Positions 45,487-54,777 of a DNA stretch of 64,000 nucleotides are shown here, one piece after another; within the stretch, counting starts at the first letter, position 1, and every line of letters begins with the position of its first letter. The notes beneath the pieces were generated by a model. The model saw only the letters and a program-made list of their open reading frames with translations, made no database searches and was not told where the DNA came from. Origin of the DNA: Arsukibacterium sp. (GTDB lineage: Bacteria; Pseudomonadota; Gammaproteobacteria; Enterobacterales; Alteromonadaceae); assembly GCF_018402695.1 (NCBI RefSeq), contig NZ_JAGYIM010000011.1, positions 124,001 to 188,000 on the forward strand, written 5' to 3'. Made by a program: the position numbers and the translations under genes.

Positions 45487-46956
45487 ATGAGCCACGCAGC
45501 GCAATTTATTAATGGCCAATGGCTGGCAGGAGAGGGCAAGCCCTTTACATCACTGGATCCGGCTAAAAACCAGCAGGTCTGGCAGGGTGAGGCCGCCAGT
45601 GCAGAACAGGTGGATGCCGCCATTAGTGCTGCCCGCGCAGCCCAATATGGCTGGGGTGATTTAAGTTTTGAGCACAGAGTTGACGTTGTAAAGCAGTTTG
45701 CTGAGCAACTGGCCGCCAATAAAGAAGAATTGGCGTTATGCATTGCCCGGGATACCGGTAAAGCCCTATGGGAGAGCCGCACTGAAGTGGCCGCTATGAT
45801 AGGCAAGGTTGATATTTCGGTACGGGCTTATGAAGAGCGTACCGGCACTAAAGAGAACCCGATGCCGCAGGGTCGGGCTTTTGTCAGGCATAAACCCCAC
45901 GGTGTCGTGGCGGTATTCGGTCCTTACAATTTTCCCGGTCACTTACCTAATGGTCATATAGTTCCTGCCTTATTGGCGGGTAATACCGTGGTGTTCAAGC
46001 CCTCTGAGTTAACGCCAATGGTAGCTGAGCACACGGTTAAGTTGTGGGAAAAAGCGGGCTTGCCGGCAGGCGTGCTTAATTTGCTGCAAGGCGAAGTCGA
46101 TACTGGTAAAGCGATAGCCAGCCACGATGGTATCGATGGTCTGTTTTTTACTGGCAGTTCGCGCACCGGCCACTATTTGCACCAGCAGTTCGCCGGTCGG
46201 CCAGAAAAGATCCTGGCGCTGGAAATGGGTGGCAATAACCCACTGCTTGTGCAGGATGTCAGCAATATTGATGCTGTCGTCCACGATATTGTGCAATCGG
46301 CGTTTATTTCTGCCGGCCAGCGCTGTACCTGTGCCCGCAAGCTGTTTTTGCCAGCTAATGCTCAGGGCGATGCGATTCTGGCCCGTCTAATTGAAGTAAC
46401 CCGCAATATTAAAGTGGGCCTGTATGATGCTGAACCACAGCCATTCATTGGCGCGATGATTTCGGTGGCCGCCGCCAAAGGTATGCGGGCTGCTCAGCAG
46501 CAGTTAATAGATTTAGGTGGCGAGGTTCTGGTTGAACTGCAGCATTTACAAAATGATACTGCGTTGGTGTCGCCGGGTATTATCGAATGCAGTAACGTCA
46601 AGAACTTCCCGGACGAAGAGCATTTCGGCCCACTGCTAAAAGTATTCCGCTTCAATGATTTTGATGCGGCTATTGATGCGGCCAATAATACTAGTTTTGG
46701 CTTATCAGCAGGTTTGCTAAGTGACAGTCAGGAGCTGTATCAGCATTTTTACCGGCGGATCAGGGCGGGTATCGTTAACTGGAACCGGCCGATAACCGGT
46801 GCCAGCTCAGCAGCGCCGTTTGGCGGCATTGGAGGCAGCGGTAATCACCGGGCCAGTGCCTATTACGCGGCCGATTACTGCGCCTATCCGGTCGCATCGG
46901 TAGAATTAGATCAGGTGTTAATGCCTGAACAATTAGCACCAGGGCTGACATTTTAA
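45487..46956 (+). CDS. astD: N-succinylglutamate 5-semialdehyde dehydrogenase
   Basis: AstD oxidises succinylglutamate semialdehyde with NAD, fourth step of the AST pathway. The 489-residue aldehyde dehydrogenase has [27 protein letters not shown], the cofactor motif FFTGSSRTG, catalytic Glu in [10 protein letters not shown] and nucleophile Cys in [11 protein letters not shown]. It is 13 bp after astA in the same operon. astB and astE are not in the window. Confidence 0.97.
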   Translation: MSHAAQFINGQWLAGEGKPFTSLDPAKNQQVWQGEAASAEQVDAAISAARAAQYGWGDLSFEHRVDVVKQFAEQLAANKEELALCIARDTGKALWESRTEVAAMIGKVDISVRAYEERTGTKENPMPQGRAFVRHKPHGVVAVFGPYNFPGHLPNGHIVPALLAGNTVVFKPSELTPMVAEHTVKLWEKAGLPAGVLNLLQGEVDTGKAIASHDGIDGLFFTGSSRTGHYLHQQFAGRPEKILALEMGGNNPLLVQDVSNIDAVVHDIVQSAFISAGQRCTCARKLFLPANAQGDAILARLIEVTRNIKVGLYDAEPQPFIGAMISVAAAKGMRAAQQQLIDLGGEVLVELQHLQNDTALVSPGIIECSNVKNFPDEEHFGPLLKVFRFNDFDAAIDAANNTSFGLSAGLLSDSQELYQHFYRRIRAGIVNWNRPITGASSAAPFGGIGGSGNHRASAYYAADYCAYPVASVELDQVLMPEQLAPGLTF

Positions 46957-47064
46957 GCTGTAAAATCGGGGCTGCGGCCCCGATTTGTTTTCTTGCCGAC
47001 ATTTTGCTTAAATTGCGCTATTGTAGTGTTTTTTAAACGCCAAGTAATGCAGGTACCCTTCCAA

Positions 47065-47415
47065 ATGGTGACTGATCAACCCGGCTACGAGCATCTTATT
47101 CAGTTCTTAACTGAGCATCTCTCCCTGTTTACCCAGGATGGTACCGTGCCCGCCAACGGCAAGGCGGTAGGGGTGATTCTGGAAGAGCGGATTGCTGAGC
47201 AGATTATTACCCTCTGTACCCAGCATACTGAGCTGGAAATGAACCACCGCAGCATGATCATTCGTGAGGTTGATGGCATCATGTATGATTTTCAGGAAGT
47301 GCTGAGCAGCGTGCTGGAAAAAAAAGCGACTGTCGAGCAGGCCGAACTGATTAATGAAATTGCATTGTTAATCAAAAACCTGTTTGACAGTGCCATTGCC
47401 AGATTAATGGATTAG
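47065..47415 (+). CDS. Conserved hypothetical protein, possibly DUF3802
   Basis: The 116-residue acidic, helical protein (MVTDQPGYEHLIQFLTEHLS onward) has no signal peptide or membrane segment. From memory, a protein of this size (DUF3802) lies after astD in Shewanella-type genomes; I could not check it. ATG 47047 and TTG 46993 are alternative starts. It lies where crp would follow in related genomes, but it is not Crp: there is no cyclic-nucleotide or helix-turn-helix domain. Confidence 0.72.
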   Translation: MVTDQPGYEHLIQFLTEHLSLFTQDGTVPANGKAVGVILEERIAEQIITLCTQHTELEMNHRSMIIREVDGIMYDFQEVLSSVLEKKATVEQAELINEIALLIKNLFDSAIARLMD

Positions 47416-47499
47416 CAATGCGGGCATTGGATTAATGCTGGCTACCCGCCCCATATTTCCGTAGAATATCCAGCCTAAAATTTCATGCCGGAACCGGAT

Positions 47500-47928
47500 A
47501 TGCAAGCAAAAGTCAGCTGGGTTGATAACCTGAGTTTTATAGGCCGTTCGGCCAGTGGCCATGCAGTGGTATTTGATGCAAACAGTGCAGACAGCACAGC
47601 CCCCAGCCCAATGGAAATGGTACTGATGTCTGCCGGCGCATGCTCTTCAGTCGATGTGGTCAGTATTTTACAAAAAGCCCGCCAGCAAGTGCTAGGTTGT
47701 GAAGTTGAGCTGACAGCAGAGCGGGCGGACAGTGTGCCCCGGGTATTTACAAAAATTCACCTGCACTTTGTGGTGTCTGGCCATGATCTGAGCGAAAAAC
47801 AAGTGGCACGGGCAGTCGATTTATCTGCTGATAAATATTGCTCAGTGTCAATTATGCTGGCCAGCAGTGTTGCTGTAAGCCATTCCTATAGTGTAAACAA
47901 CGCAAGCCAGACTGTCGCGTCTGAGTAA
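47500..47928 (+). CDS. yhfA: OsmC family protein YhfA
   Basis: The 142-residue protein closely matches E. coli YhfA (MQAKVSWVDNLSFIGRSASG; SPMEMVLMSAGACSSVDVVS; AVDLSADKYCSVSIML). It belongs to the OsmC/Ohr fold, with two cysteines (ACSS and KYCS) in the peroxidatic-type positions; a peroxide-related role is inferred only. ATG 47500 with GGAA 6 nt upstream is chosen over 47485 because it equals the YhfA N-terminus. In E. coli it neighbours crp and prkB; here crp is missing but prkB is near. Confidence 0.93.
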   Translation: MQAKVSWVDNLSFIGRSASGHAVVFDANSADSTAPSPMEMVLMSAGACSSVDVVSILQKARQQVLGCEVELTAERADSVPRVFTKIHLHFVVSGHDLSEKQVARAVDLSADKYCSVSIMLASSVAVSHSYSVNNASQTVASE

Positions 47929-47976
47929 TTGCCCAGCTAAACAATACAGCGGTTGCTGTAGTGGAGATTGCAGAAA

Positions 47977-48783
47977 TTGGTAAAGCCTTTTGAAAAACTG
48001 AAACTGCACGGGTTTAACAACCTGACCAAAAGTTTAAGCTTTAGCTTATACGATATTTGTTATGCTAAAACCGAGCAGCACCGGCAGGAATATATTGAGT
48101 ATATTGATGAGCAGTATAATGCTGACCGGCTGACCGATATTTTAACGGAAGTAGTTGATATTATCGGGGCCAATGTGCTTAATGTCGCCCGTCAGGACTA
48201 TGATCCGCAAGGTGCCAGCGTGACGATTCTGGTAAGTGAAGAACCGGTGCTGGTCAATCCGGACAATTCAGAAAATCCGGGGCCACTGCCAGAGACGGTG
48301 GTCGCGCATCTGGATAAAAGCCATATCTGTGTTCATACCTATCCGGAAGTGCATCCGCACGACGGTATCTGTACCTTCCGGGCCGATATTGAAGTATCGA
48401 CCTGTGGCATTATTTCACCGTTAAAAGCGCTGAATTTTCTGATCCACAGCTTTGAATCAGATGTGGTCACCATTGACTACCGGGTGCGCGGTTTCACCCG
48501 CGATATCAGTGGCACCAAGCATTATATTGATCACCCAATCAGTTCTATCCAGAACTTTATGGACAGTGACACCAAACAAGCATTTCAGATGATTGACGTT
48601 AATGTCTATCAGGAGAATTTGTTTCACACCAAGATGATGTTAAAAGAGGCTGATCTGAACAACTACCTGTTTGGCATGGGTACCGATAGCATGACGGCAG
48701 ATGAGCAGAAAGCGATCAGTAAAAAGGTGTTTAAGGAAATCCGGGAAATTTTCTACGGTCGCAATTTACCTGAGATGAAATAA
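47977..48783 (+). CDS. speD: S-adenosylmethionine decarboxylase proenzyme (TTG start)
   Basis: SpeD makes decarboxylated SAM for spermidine synthesis; the proenzyme self-cleaves to form a pyruvoyl group. The 268-residue product matches the E. coli class (264 aa): [20 protein letters not shown], the cleavage site in [13 protein letters not shown] (Ser near 115), [17 protein letters not shown] and YYGRN-like [10 protein letters not shown]. There is no ATG before the conserved N-terminus. TTG 47977 has GGAGA 9 nt upstream; TTG 47968 is too close to it. speE is not adjacent. Confidence 0.94.
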   Translation: MVKPFEKLKLHGFNNLTKSLSFSLYDICYAKTEQHRQEYIEYIDEQYNADRLTDILTEVVDIIGANVLNVARQDYDPQGASVTILVSEEPVLVNPDNSENPGPLPETVVAHLDKSHICVHTYPEVHPHDGICTFRADIEVSTCGIISPLKALNFLIHSFESDVVTIDYRVRGFTRDISGTKHYIDHPISSIQNFMDSDTKQAFQMIDVNVYQENLFHTKMMLKEADLNNYLFGMGTDSMTADEQKAISKKVFKEIREIFYGRNLPEMK

Positions 48784-48836
48784 GTACCAGATTGACAAAA
48801 ACCAAAGTGGCGCCAGCTGGCAGCCAGCGCAACAGG

Positions 48837-49733
48837 TTACTTGCCTAACCAGTCTGCCTGACCCCGAGCCTGGCGCCGTTTTTGCATTATTGCCTCGATC
48901 AACGGCGTTAAAATCAGCTCCATTGCTAAGCCCATCTTGCCGCCAGGTACCACCAGGGTATTGACCCGTGACATAAAAGAGCCGTGGATCATCCGCAGGT
49001 AATACGGAAAGTCGACATGTTTAATGCCACGAAAGCGGATCACGACAAAGCTCTCATCCAGTGATGGAATGTCTTTGGCGCTGAACGGGTTAGAAGTATC
49101 TACTGTCGGCACCCGCTGAAAGTTGATATGGGTGCGGGAGAACTGCGGCGTAATATGGTTAATGTAATCATCCATACTACGGACGATACTGGCCTGCACT
49201 GCTTCGCGGCTGTGGCCACGCTCAGAGGTGTCGCGGATAATTTTCTGAATCCATTCCAGGTTCACTATTGGCACCATGCCAATCAGTAAATCAACATGTT
49301 GTGCGACATTGTGTTGCTCAGTAACGGCCCCACCGTGTAAGCCCTCATAAAACAGTAAATCGGTATTGGCACGCAAGTCCTGCCAGGGGGTAAAAGTGCC
49401 TGGCAGCTGATTGTAGGGCACCGCTTCGTCAAAGGTATGCAGATAATGCCGGATGCGACCGGTGCCGGTTTCTGCATAGCTGGCAAAAAAGGTTTCCAGC
49501 GCGCCAAAGTCATTGGCTTCCGCCCCAAAATAACTGATATAGCGGCCGGCCTCCTTGGCTTTACGCACCGCTAAATCCATTTCCGGCCGGCTGAAACGAT
49601 GAAAGCAATCACCTTCGACAAAGGCGGCATCAATTCCCAACGTGCGGAATATATGCTGAAAAGCGATCGTAGTGGTGGTAGTACCGGCGCCTGAGGAGCC
49701 GGTGATCGCGATAATCGGATTTTTATGAGACAT
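48837..49733 (-). CDS. prkB: Phosphoribulokinase-like protein PrkB
   Basis: A P-loop kinase of the phosphoribulokinase/uridine kinase family, close to E. coli PrkB (289 aa). It shows IIAITGSSGAGTTTTTIAF (Walker A), EGDCFHRFSRPEMDLAVRK, LLFYEGLHGGAVT and RTHINFQRVPTVDTSNPF. The 298-residue reading from ATG 49733 equals the family N-terminus; 49745 and 49766 are alternatives without clear ribosome-binding sites. There is no Rubisco here, so a Calvin-cycle role is unlikely and the physiological substrate is uncertain. Convergent with speD. Confidence 0.93.
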   Translation of the reverse strand: MSHKNPIIAITGSSGAGTTTTTIAFQHIFRTLGIDAAFVEGDCFHRFSRPEMDLAVRKAKEAGRYISYFGAEANDFGALETFFASYAETGTGRIRHYLHTFDEAVPYNQLPGTFTPWQDLRANTDLLFYEGLHGGAVTEQHNVAQHVDLLIGMVPIVNLEWIQKIIRDTSERGHSREAVQASIVRSMDDYINHITPQFSRTHINFQRVPTVDTSNPFSAKDIPSLDESFVVIRFRGIKHVDFPYYLRMIHGSFMSRVNTLVVPGGKMGLAMELILTPLIEAIMQKRRQARGQADWLGK

Positions 49734-49855
49734 AGGCTGCGCCATTAAATTAATTGCAGATACCATAAAGCAACACCGCTACCGGCTGCAACTTTTATCT
49801 GGCAGAGGCCTGCTATGTTGAACGGGTGTGTTGAACTGTTATGCTGAGCTGACAG

Positions 49856-49883
49856 GGCGGCCAGCATTCGATTGCCGGCCGCC
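49856..49883 (-). terminator. GC-rich hairpin downstream of the nuclease-like gene
   Basis: An inverted repeat GGCGGCCAGCA / TGCCGGCCGCC with one mismatch and a 6-nt loop lies 15 bp past the stop at 49899 on the minus strand. No T-run follows, so termination is uncertain. Confidence 0.4.
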
Positions 49884-49898
49884 TGGCACATACGGAAG

Positions 49899-51692
49899 TT
49901 AAAAGCCGAAGGTTACTATCACCGGGTCGTGATCAGAGGAACGGTAGGGGGTGGGCCCATACAGACGCTGTTGCGCCTCTGCTGATTTATAACGGCTGCT
50001 GTAATCCAGCAACACGGGTTCATCGGCATTGATTGACCAGTGCTGCAACGTGCGCAGATACTGTGCCAGCTGTGGGCTGGCCAGTGCATGATCTAATGAA
50101 CCGCTGCGACCACGGAATGCATAAGAAAACCCCGGGTTTTGCTTATCATGCAGATAAGTCCAACCGGCCTGTTCCAGGGCCCGCACCGGGTCTTCCATCC
50201 GGTAGGCATTTAAGTCGCCAACAACTAACTGGTAAGGGGTTGCAACACCGGTTGGCGAAGTTGCTAACCAGGCTGACAAGGCGTTGCTGGCTTCCACCCG
50301 GGCCGCATTCCAGCACGCCTGACCGTCATTCTGATCTGCCTGTAACTGCAGGCTGTCGTCCCGCGGGCAACTGCCTTTTGATTTAAAGTGATTAACCGCT
50401 ACGGTGACCTCTTTACCACTGGCCAGATGTTTAAAAGTCTGAGCCACCGGTGCCCGGTTCAGCCGGGTAAAGGGCTCAGCCGTCCGGGTTACAGCTGTGC
50501 CGGTTTCGCTGACCGCTGCCGCCCGGTAGATTAAACCTACTTTAATGGCATCAGTGCCCGGCGTTTCTGCGGTTGTGACCAGGCTGTAAGGGGAACTGAC
50601 GACGTCGTTCAATGCGGCAACCAAGGTAGCCATGGCACTGCCATCGCCGTAGCCATTGTTCTCCAGTTCCAGCAAACCGATAATGTCCGCATCCATTGCC
50701 GCCAGAGCGCTGACCAGTTTAGCCTGCTGGCGGGCCAAATCCTCCGGCGTACGGGCGCCACGACGGGTTGGGAATGGCTGTGCCTGGCCATGGCCGGTAA
50801 AAAAGTTCAGAACATTGAACACCGCTAACCGCAGCTCATCTTCTGCTTTGGCAGCAGGAGCCGCTGGCCGTGGGTTAGTATTCACAAACTCCGGAGTCCT
50901 TGTTGGGATCAGGCGGTAGCCACGCTCATCCTGAAACAATACGCCGCTGACACCGCGCACGGTATCACCCAGCCGCAGACTATTACCTGCTGTTAAACCG
51001 CTTGGCGGATAAGGTGCCGGATCCGGGTTCTGTTGCCAGCGACCATCATCCAGTACCAGCATTTGTCGCAGTTGTTGTTCGGCGTAACGGCGGGCTTCTT
51101 CGCCAGGTAGTTTAATTTCAGTAGGGACAAGTAAACGCTGGTCGGCCAGGATCAGCTCACCATAACGGCCCAGTTGATAGCTGTCATTTACAATCAGATC
51201 CTGCGAAAAGCTCAGCCACATGCCCTCTAACGCTTCAAAGCTCAGTTCTGGGCTAAGCGGCAGGTTAACGGCCGTTGGCGCAGGTTGGGTCTCAGTAGCG
51301 CAACGGACAACCTGGTTGATATCAACCAGCGATGTCAGGTCGTTAATTTCGGCGACCGTGCCCTGCAGCAGCAATACATCGCCGTGCTGATAGCCACTGT
51401 TCTCTGTAAGCTGAATAAATAAACCCTCTGAGGTCTTGGGCTTATCATCTGCTGCCAGACTTTGCAGCATCAACCCGGGCAGGGGCGAGTCAGGATAGAC
51501 TTCGCTGATTACCACTCCCTGGGTTATCACTTGCTGGCCCAGTAACGGGCTTTGCTCCGCCTGGCCCTGAATAGCAGAAATCGTGACCACTGGCCGGGAC
51601 GGGTTGTCGCAGCTGAGCTGTTGTTCAGAATTACTACAAGCCGTCAGGCTTAACAGTAACGAGACAAGCGGTATAAACGTCATTACGCGCAT
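49899..51692 (-). CDS. ExeM/NucH-like extracellular endonuclease, lipoprotein
   Basis: The 597-residue protein has a lipoprotein signal (lipobox LTAC, Cys near residue 19), an OB-like YhcR-type domain (VVTISAIQGQAEQSPLLGQQ, then GDVLLLQGTVAEINDLTSL) and a C-terminal endonuclease/exonuclease/phosphatase domain (LAVFNVLNFF, LLELENNGYGDGSAM, VAVNHFKSKGSC, VVGDLNAYRMEDPV and SSDHDPVIVTFGF). This matches ExeM/NucH nucleases that release extracellular DNA or nutrients. It lacks the N-terminal LTD domain and C-terminal membrane/GlyGly tail of larger ExeM proteins, so it is the compact, lipid-anchored form. It lies 3 bp after purD on the same strand. Confidence 0.88.
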   Translation of the reverse strand: MRVMTFIPLVSLLLSLTACSNSEQQLSCDNPSRPVVTISAIQGQAEQSPLLGQQVITQGVVISEVYPDSPLPGLMLQSLAADDKPKTSEGLFIQLTENSGYQHGDVLLLQGTVAEINDLTSLVDINQVVRCATETQPAPTAVNLPLSPELSFEALEGMWLSFSQDLIVNDSYQLGRYGELILADQRLLVPTEIKLPGEEARRYAEQQLRQMLVLDDGRWQQNPDPAPYPPSGLTAGNSLRLGDTVRGVSGVLFQDERGYRLIPTRTPEFVNTNPRPAAPAAKAEDELRLAVFNVLNFFTGHGQAQPFPTRRGARTPEDLARQQAKLVSALAAMDADIIGLLELENNGYGDGSAMATLVAALNDVVSSPYSLVTTAETPGTDAIKVGLIYRAAAVSETGTAVTRTAEPFTRLNRAPVAQTFKHLASGKEVTVAVNHFKSKGSCPRDDSLQLQADQNDGQACWNAARVEASNALSAWLATSPTGVATPYQLVVGDLNAYRMEDPVRALEQAGWTYLHDKQNPGFSYAFRGRSGSLDHALASPQLAQYLRTLQHWSINADEPVLLDYSSRYKSAEAQQRLYGPTPYRSSDHDPVIVTFGF

Positions 51693-51695
51693 GAT

Positions 51696-52991
51696 TTAGC
51701 CTTGTTGTTCTTGTTCGCGGGCAACCGCACGATAGCCAATGTCGCTGCGATAAAACATGCCATCCCAGCTGATCTGGCTGGCCAGCTTATAAGCAGCCTG
51801 CTGTGCAGCACTGACATTGGCACCCAGTGCTGTGGCGCAAAGTACCCGGCCACCATTAGTGACGACGTTATCGTCTTTTAACGCCGTGCCGGCATGAAAC
51901 ACTTTGGCGCTGTCAGTGTCGATGCCGTCCAGACCGGCTATTGCCGCACCTTTGGCGTAGCTGTCCGGATAACCGCCTGCCGCAAGCACAATGCCTACCG
52001 CTGCCTGCTCTGTGAAATCGATAGTCACCTGATCCAGCCTGCCGTTAACGGCAGCTTGGCATAGGGCCACTAAGTCAGATTGTAATCTGAGCATTATCGG
52101 CTGAGTTTCCGGATCACCAAAGCGGCAGTTAAATTCCAGTACCTTGGCTGAACCGTCAGGGGCGATCATCAGGCCGGCATATAAAAAACCGGTAAACACA
52201 TTACCCTCTGCAGCCATACCGCGCACAGTCGGGTAAATAACCTGCTGCATTACCCAGTCGTGCACCGCAGGTGTAACAACCGGAGCGGGAGAATACGCGC
52301 CCATGCCACCGGTATTAGGCCCTTTGTCGCCGTTGTCGCGAGCTTTATGATCCTGCGATGAAGCAAAGGCCAGCGCATGCTCGCCGTCTACCATCACAAT
52401 AAAGGACGCTTCTTCACCGTGTAAAAACTCTTCAATAACCACCCGGCTGCCGGCATCACCAAATTTATTGCCGGCCAGCATGTCATCAATCGCCGCAAAG
52501 GCTTCGGCTTCACTCTGGGCAATAATAACGCCCTTACCTGCCGCCAGTCCGTCTGCCTTAATCACAATGGGTGTGCCCAGTTTTTTAACGAAATCTTTGG
52601 CCGGGGCAATCTCAGTAAAGTTTTGGTAAGCGGCGGTCGGGATTTGATGGCGGGACAGAAAGTCCTTGGCAAATGCTTTTGAGCTTTCCAGCTGTGCTGC
52701 TGCCTGGGTCGGGCCAAAGATAGCCAGGCTATTCTGGCGAAATACGTCTACGACGCCTCTCGCCAGCGGGGCTTCCGGACCGACAATCGTCAGATCGATA
52801 TGTTGCTCTTTGGCAAAAGCCAGTAATCCCGCGACATCATCAGCGGCAATAGCGACGTTCTGCAGGTTTGCTTCACGGGCGGTGCCCGCATTGCCAGGTG
52901 CAACAAAGACCTGGCTGACTAAAGAAGATTGTGCCGCCTTCCAGGCCAGCGCATGTTCGCGGCCGCCGCCGCCGATTACCAATACTTTCAT
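51696..52991 (-). CDS. purD: Phosphoribosylamine--glycine ligase
   Basis: PurD makes GAR in purine synthesis. The 431-residue ATP-grasp protein has MKVLVIGGGGREHALAWKAA, GPEAPLARGVVDVF, IKADGLAAGKGVIIA, EASFIVMVDGEHALAFASSQ (split at MVDG), TGGMGAYSPAPV and LEFNCRFGDPETQPI. In most gammaproteobacteria purD follows purH; here the preceding gene is a methyltransferase-like gene 14 bp upstream, and purH is not in the window. Confidence 0.98.
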   Translation of the reverse strand: MKVLVIGGGGREHALAWKAAQSSLVSQVFVAPGNAGTAREANLQNVAIAADDVAGLLAFAKEQHIDLTIVGPEAPLARGVVDVFRQNSLAIFGPTQAAAQLESSKAFAKDFLSRHQIPTAAYQNFTEIAPAKDFVKKLGTPIVIKADGLAAGKGVIIAQSEAEAFAAIDDMLAGNKFGDAGSRVVIEEFLHGEEASFIVMVDGEHALAFASSQDHKARDNGDKGPNTGGMGAYSPAPVVTPAVHDWVMQQVIYPTVRGMAAEGNVFTGFLYAGLMIAPDGSAKVLEFNCRFGDPETQPIMLRLQSDLVALCQAAVNGRLDQVTIDFTEQAAVGIVLAAGGYPDSYAKGAAIAGLDGIDTDSAKVFHAGTALKDDNVVTNGGRVLCATALGANVSAAQQAAYKLASQISWDGMFYRSDIGYRAVAREQEQQG

Positions 52992-53005
52992 CGGGTTTTT
53001 CCGTT

Positions 53006-53830
53006 TTATTGTGCTACAGGTTTACGAAATTTCAGGGTCATCCGATCGCTTTCACCAATCGCCTGGTATTTGGCTTTATCTTGCTCGCCCAGCCGTAATA
53101 CCGGGGGCAGGGTCCAGACACCGCGCGGGTGATCTGCTGTGTCTTTCGGGTTAGCGTTAATATCGCTGCTTTCTTCCAGAACAAAGCCTGCTTGCTCAGC
53201 CAGGCTGACAGTCAATTGTTCAGGGAAATAGCCGGTTTTGGTCCAGTCGCCGGCCATTTGGTCGGCTGGCAGACGGTGTTCGACCACACCCAGCACACCA
53301 CCCGGTTTTAACGCTTTATAAAAGTCCTTAAAGATTGTCACCATAGCCTCATCGCCACCCTGACCATACCAGTTATGCAGGTTACGGAAGGTCAGCACCA
53401 CATCGGCGCTGCCAGCCGGTGCAATGGCATCACTGTTACCCGGGGCAAATTCGGTTAATGTTACCCGGCTGTATATTGGATCTGCAGCCAGCTTTTCTTT
53501 AAACGCCGCCAGGTTTTTTTTGTAATAGTCTGAGTTACTGTCAGCCGGAAAATGGGCGGCGTAATAAGTACCATGTGCGGCCAGTAACGGCGCCAGTATT
53601 TCGGTGTACCAACCACCACCGGGTGATATTTCTACCACAGTGCTTTTCGGCGTAACTTCAAAGAATTGCAGGGTTTCTACCGGATTGCGGTATTTATCCC
53701 GGCTTTTATTCTGCTCACTGCGGACATGATGATCAGCCGCTTGCTGCAGAGCGTCAGTGGTACTGTCTGCCAGTACTGGCAGCGACAAGAGTATTGCTGA
53801 TAACGTTATAACTTTGCTAAGTGTTTTCAT
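53006..53830 (-). CDS. Class I SAM-dependent methyltransferase-like protein with a signal peptide
   Basis: The 274-residue protein begins with a clear signal peptide (about 1-21, ending PVLA-D), then a class I methyltransferase fold: motif I VVEISPGGGWYTEIL, an acidic strand region, motif IV-like ADVVLTFRNLHNWYG and GGVLGVVEHR. It resembles the predicted exported methyltransferases placed in COG4798 (from memory). The motif I glycines are kept, so SAM binding is plausible, yet SAM is not known to be available in the periplasm. It is the upstream neighbour of purD on the same strand. Substrate unknown. Confidence 0.85.
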   Translation of the reverse strand: MKTLSKVITLSAILLSLPVLADSTTDALQQAADHHVRSEQNKSRDKYRNPVETLQFFEVTPKSTVVEISPGGGWYTEILAPLLAAHGTYYAAHFPADSNSDYYKKNLAAFKEKLAADPIYSRVTLTEFAPGNSDAIAPAGSADVVLTFRNLHNWYGQGGDEAMVTIFKDFYKALKPGGVLGVVEHRLPADQMAGDWTKTGYFPEQLTVSLAEQAGFVLEESSDINANPKDTADHPRGVWTLPPVLRLGEQDKAKYQAIGESDRMTLKFRKPVAQ

Positions 53831-54011
53831 CTTCAGGCTCTCTTTGTTGGAAGTGGCGTTAGTTTAGCAAAGCAGTCAATGAATTGCAGTGATTATCGAC
53901 AGTTGCTGTCGGGCATATTTAGATGGCCAGACTGCTAAATTTCAATCAACAATTGCCAGGGCCTATGCTAGAATGCCTGCCTTTTTAGCAAGCGTTATCA
54001 GGTTTTCAGCT

Positions 54012-54773
54012 ATGGACAATAATATGTCGTCTGCGCTAGACAATATTAAAGTAGTGCTGGTTGGTACCACCCATACCGGTAATATTGGCTCGGTAGCCCG
54101 GGCGATGAAAACCATGGGTTTAAGCCAGTTGTGCCTGGTCGCCCCAAAAACCGCACCGGATGGTCAGGCCTATGCCCTGGCCGCCGGCGCCAGCGAAATT
54201 CTGGCCGGCGCCACCACCTATGACACCCTGGCAGAGGCGGTCGCCGATTGTGCCCTGGTCGTTGGCAGTAGTGCCCGCTCCCGCACCCTAAGCTGGCCGA
54301 TGCTGGAGCCACGCGAATGCGCCGAGTTAGCCATAGCTCATAGTAATAAGCCGGTAGCCGTAGTGTTTGGCCGTGAGTCCAGCGGCCTTAGCAATGAAGA
54401 GCTGCAGTTGTGTAATTACCATGTCTGTATTGCCGCTAATCCGCAGTACAGCTCGCTGAATCTGGCAATGGCGGTGCAAATTGTCTGTTACGAGTTGCGG
54501 ATGGCCTACCTGGCCAGTGCGCCGATCGCTACCGAAGCAGAGCTTGTTAATTATCCAAGCTCAGCGCAAATGGAAAATTTTTATCAGCATCTGGAAGCGG
54601 CGTTGCAGCACACCGGTTTTATCATTAAGCAGCATCCCGGGGTTGTGATGACGAAATTGAAACGGCTGTTTAACCGGGCCCGGCCGGAAGAAGCCGAGTA
54701 CAATATTTTGCGCGGCATTTTAACCTCGATGCAGCGGCTTGAAAAAGTAGATGGCAATACTCACAAGGAGTAA
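54012..54773 (+). CDS. trmJ: tRNA (cytidine/uridine-32-2'-O-)-methyltransferase TrmJ
   Basis: A SPOUT methyltransferase that modifies position 32 of tRNAs. The 253-residue product (ATG 54012; an upstream reading from 53889 is not family-like) has [41 protein letters not shown] (split at SRTLS), [15 protein letters not shown] and [15 protein letters not shown], the trefoil-knot SAM site. The position trmJ-cysE-iscR is common in gammaproteobacteria; cysE starts 4 nt after its stop. Confidence 0.96.
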   Translation: MDNNMSSALDNIKVVLVGTTHTGNIGSVARAMKTMGLSQLCLVAPKTAPDGQAYALAAGASEILAGATTYDTLAEAVADCALVVGSSARSRTLSWPMLEPRECAELAIAHSNKPVAVVFGRESSGLSNEELQLCNYHVCIAANPQYSSLNLAMAVQIVCYELRMAYLASAPIATEAELVNYPSSAQMENFYQHLEAALQHTGFIIKQHPGVVMTKLKRLFNRARPEEAEYNILRGILTSMQRLEKVDGNTHKE

Positions 54774-54777
54774 GGCG

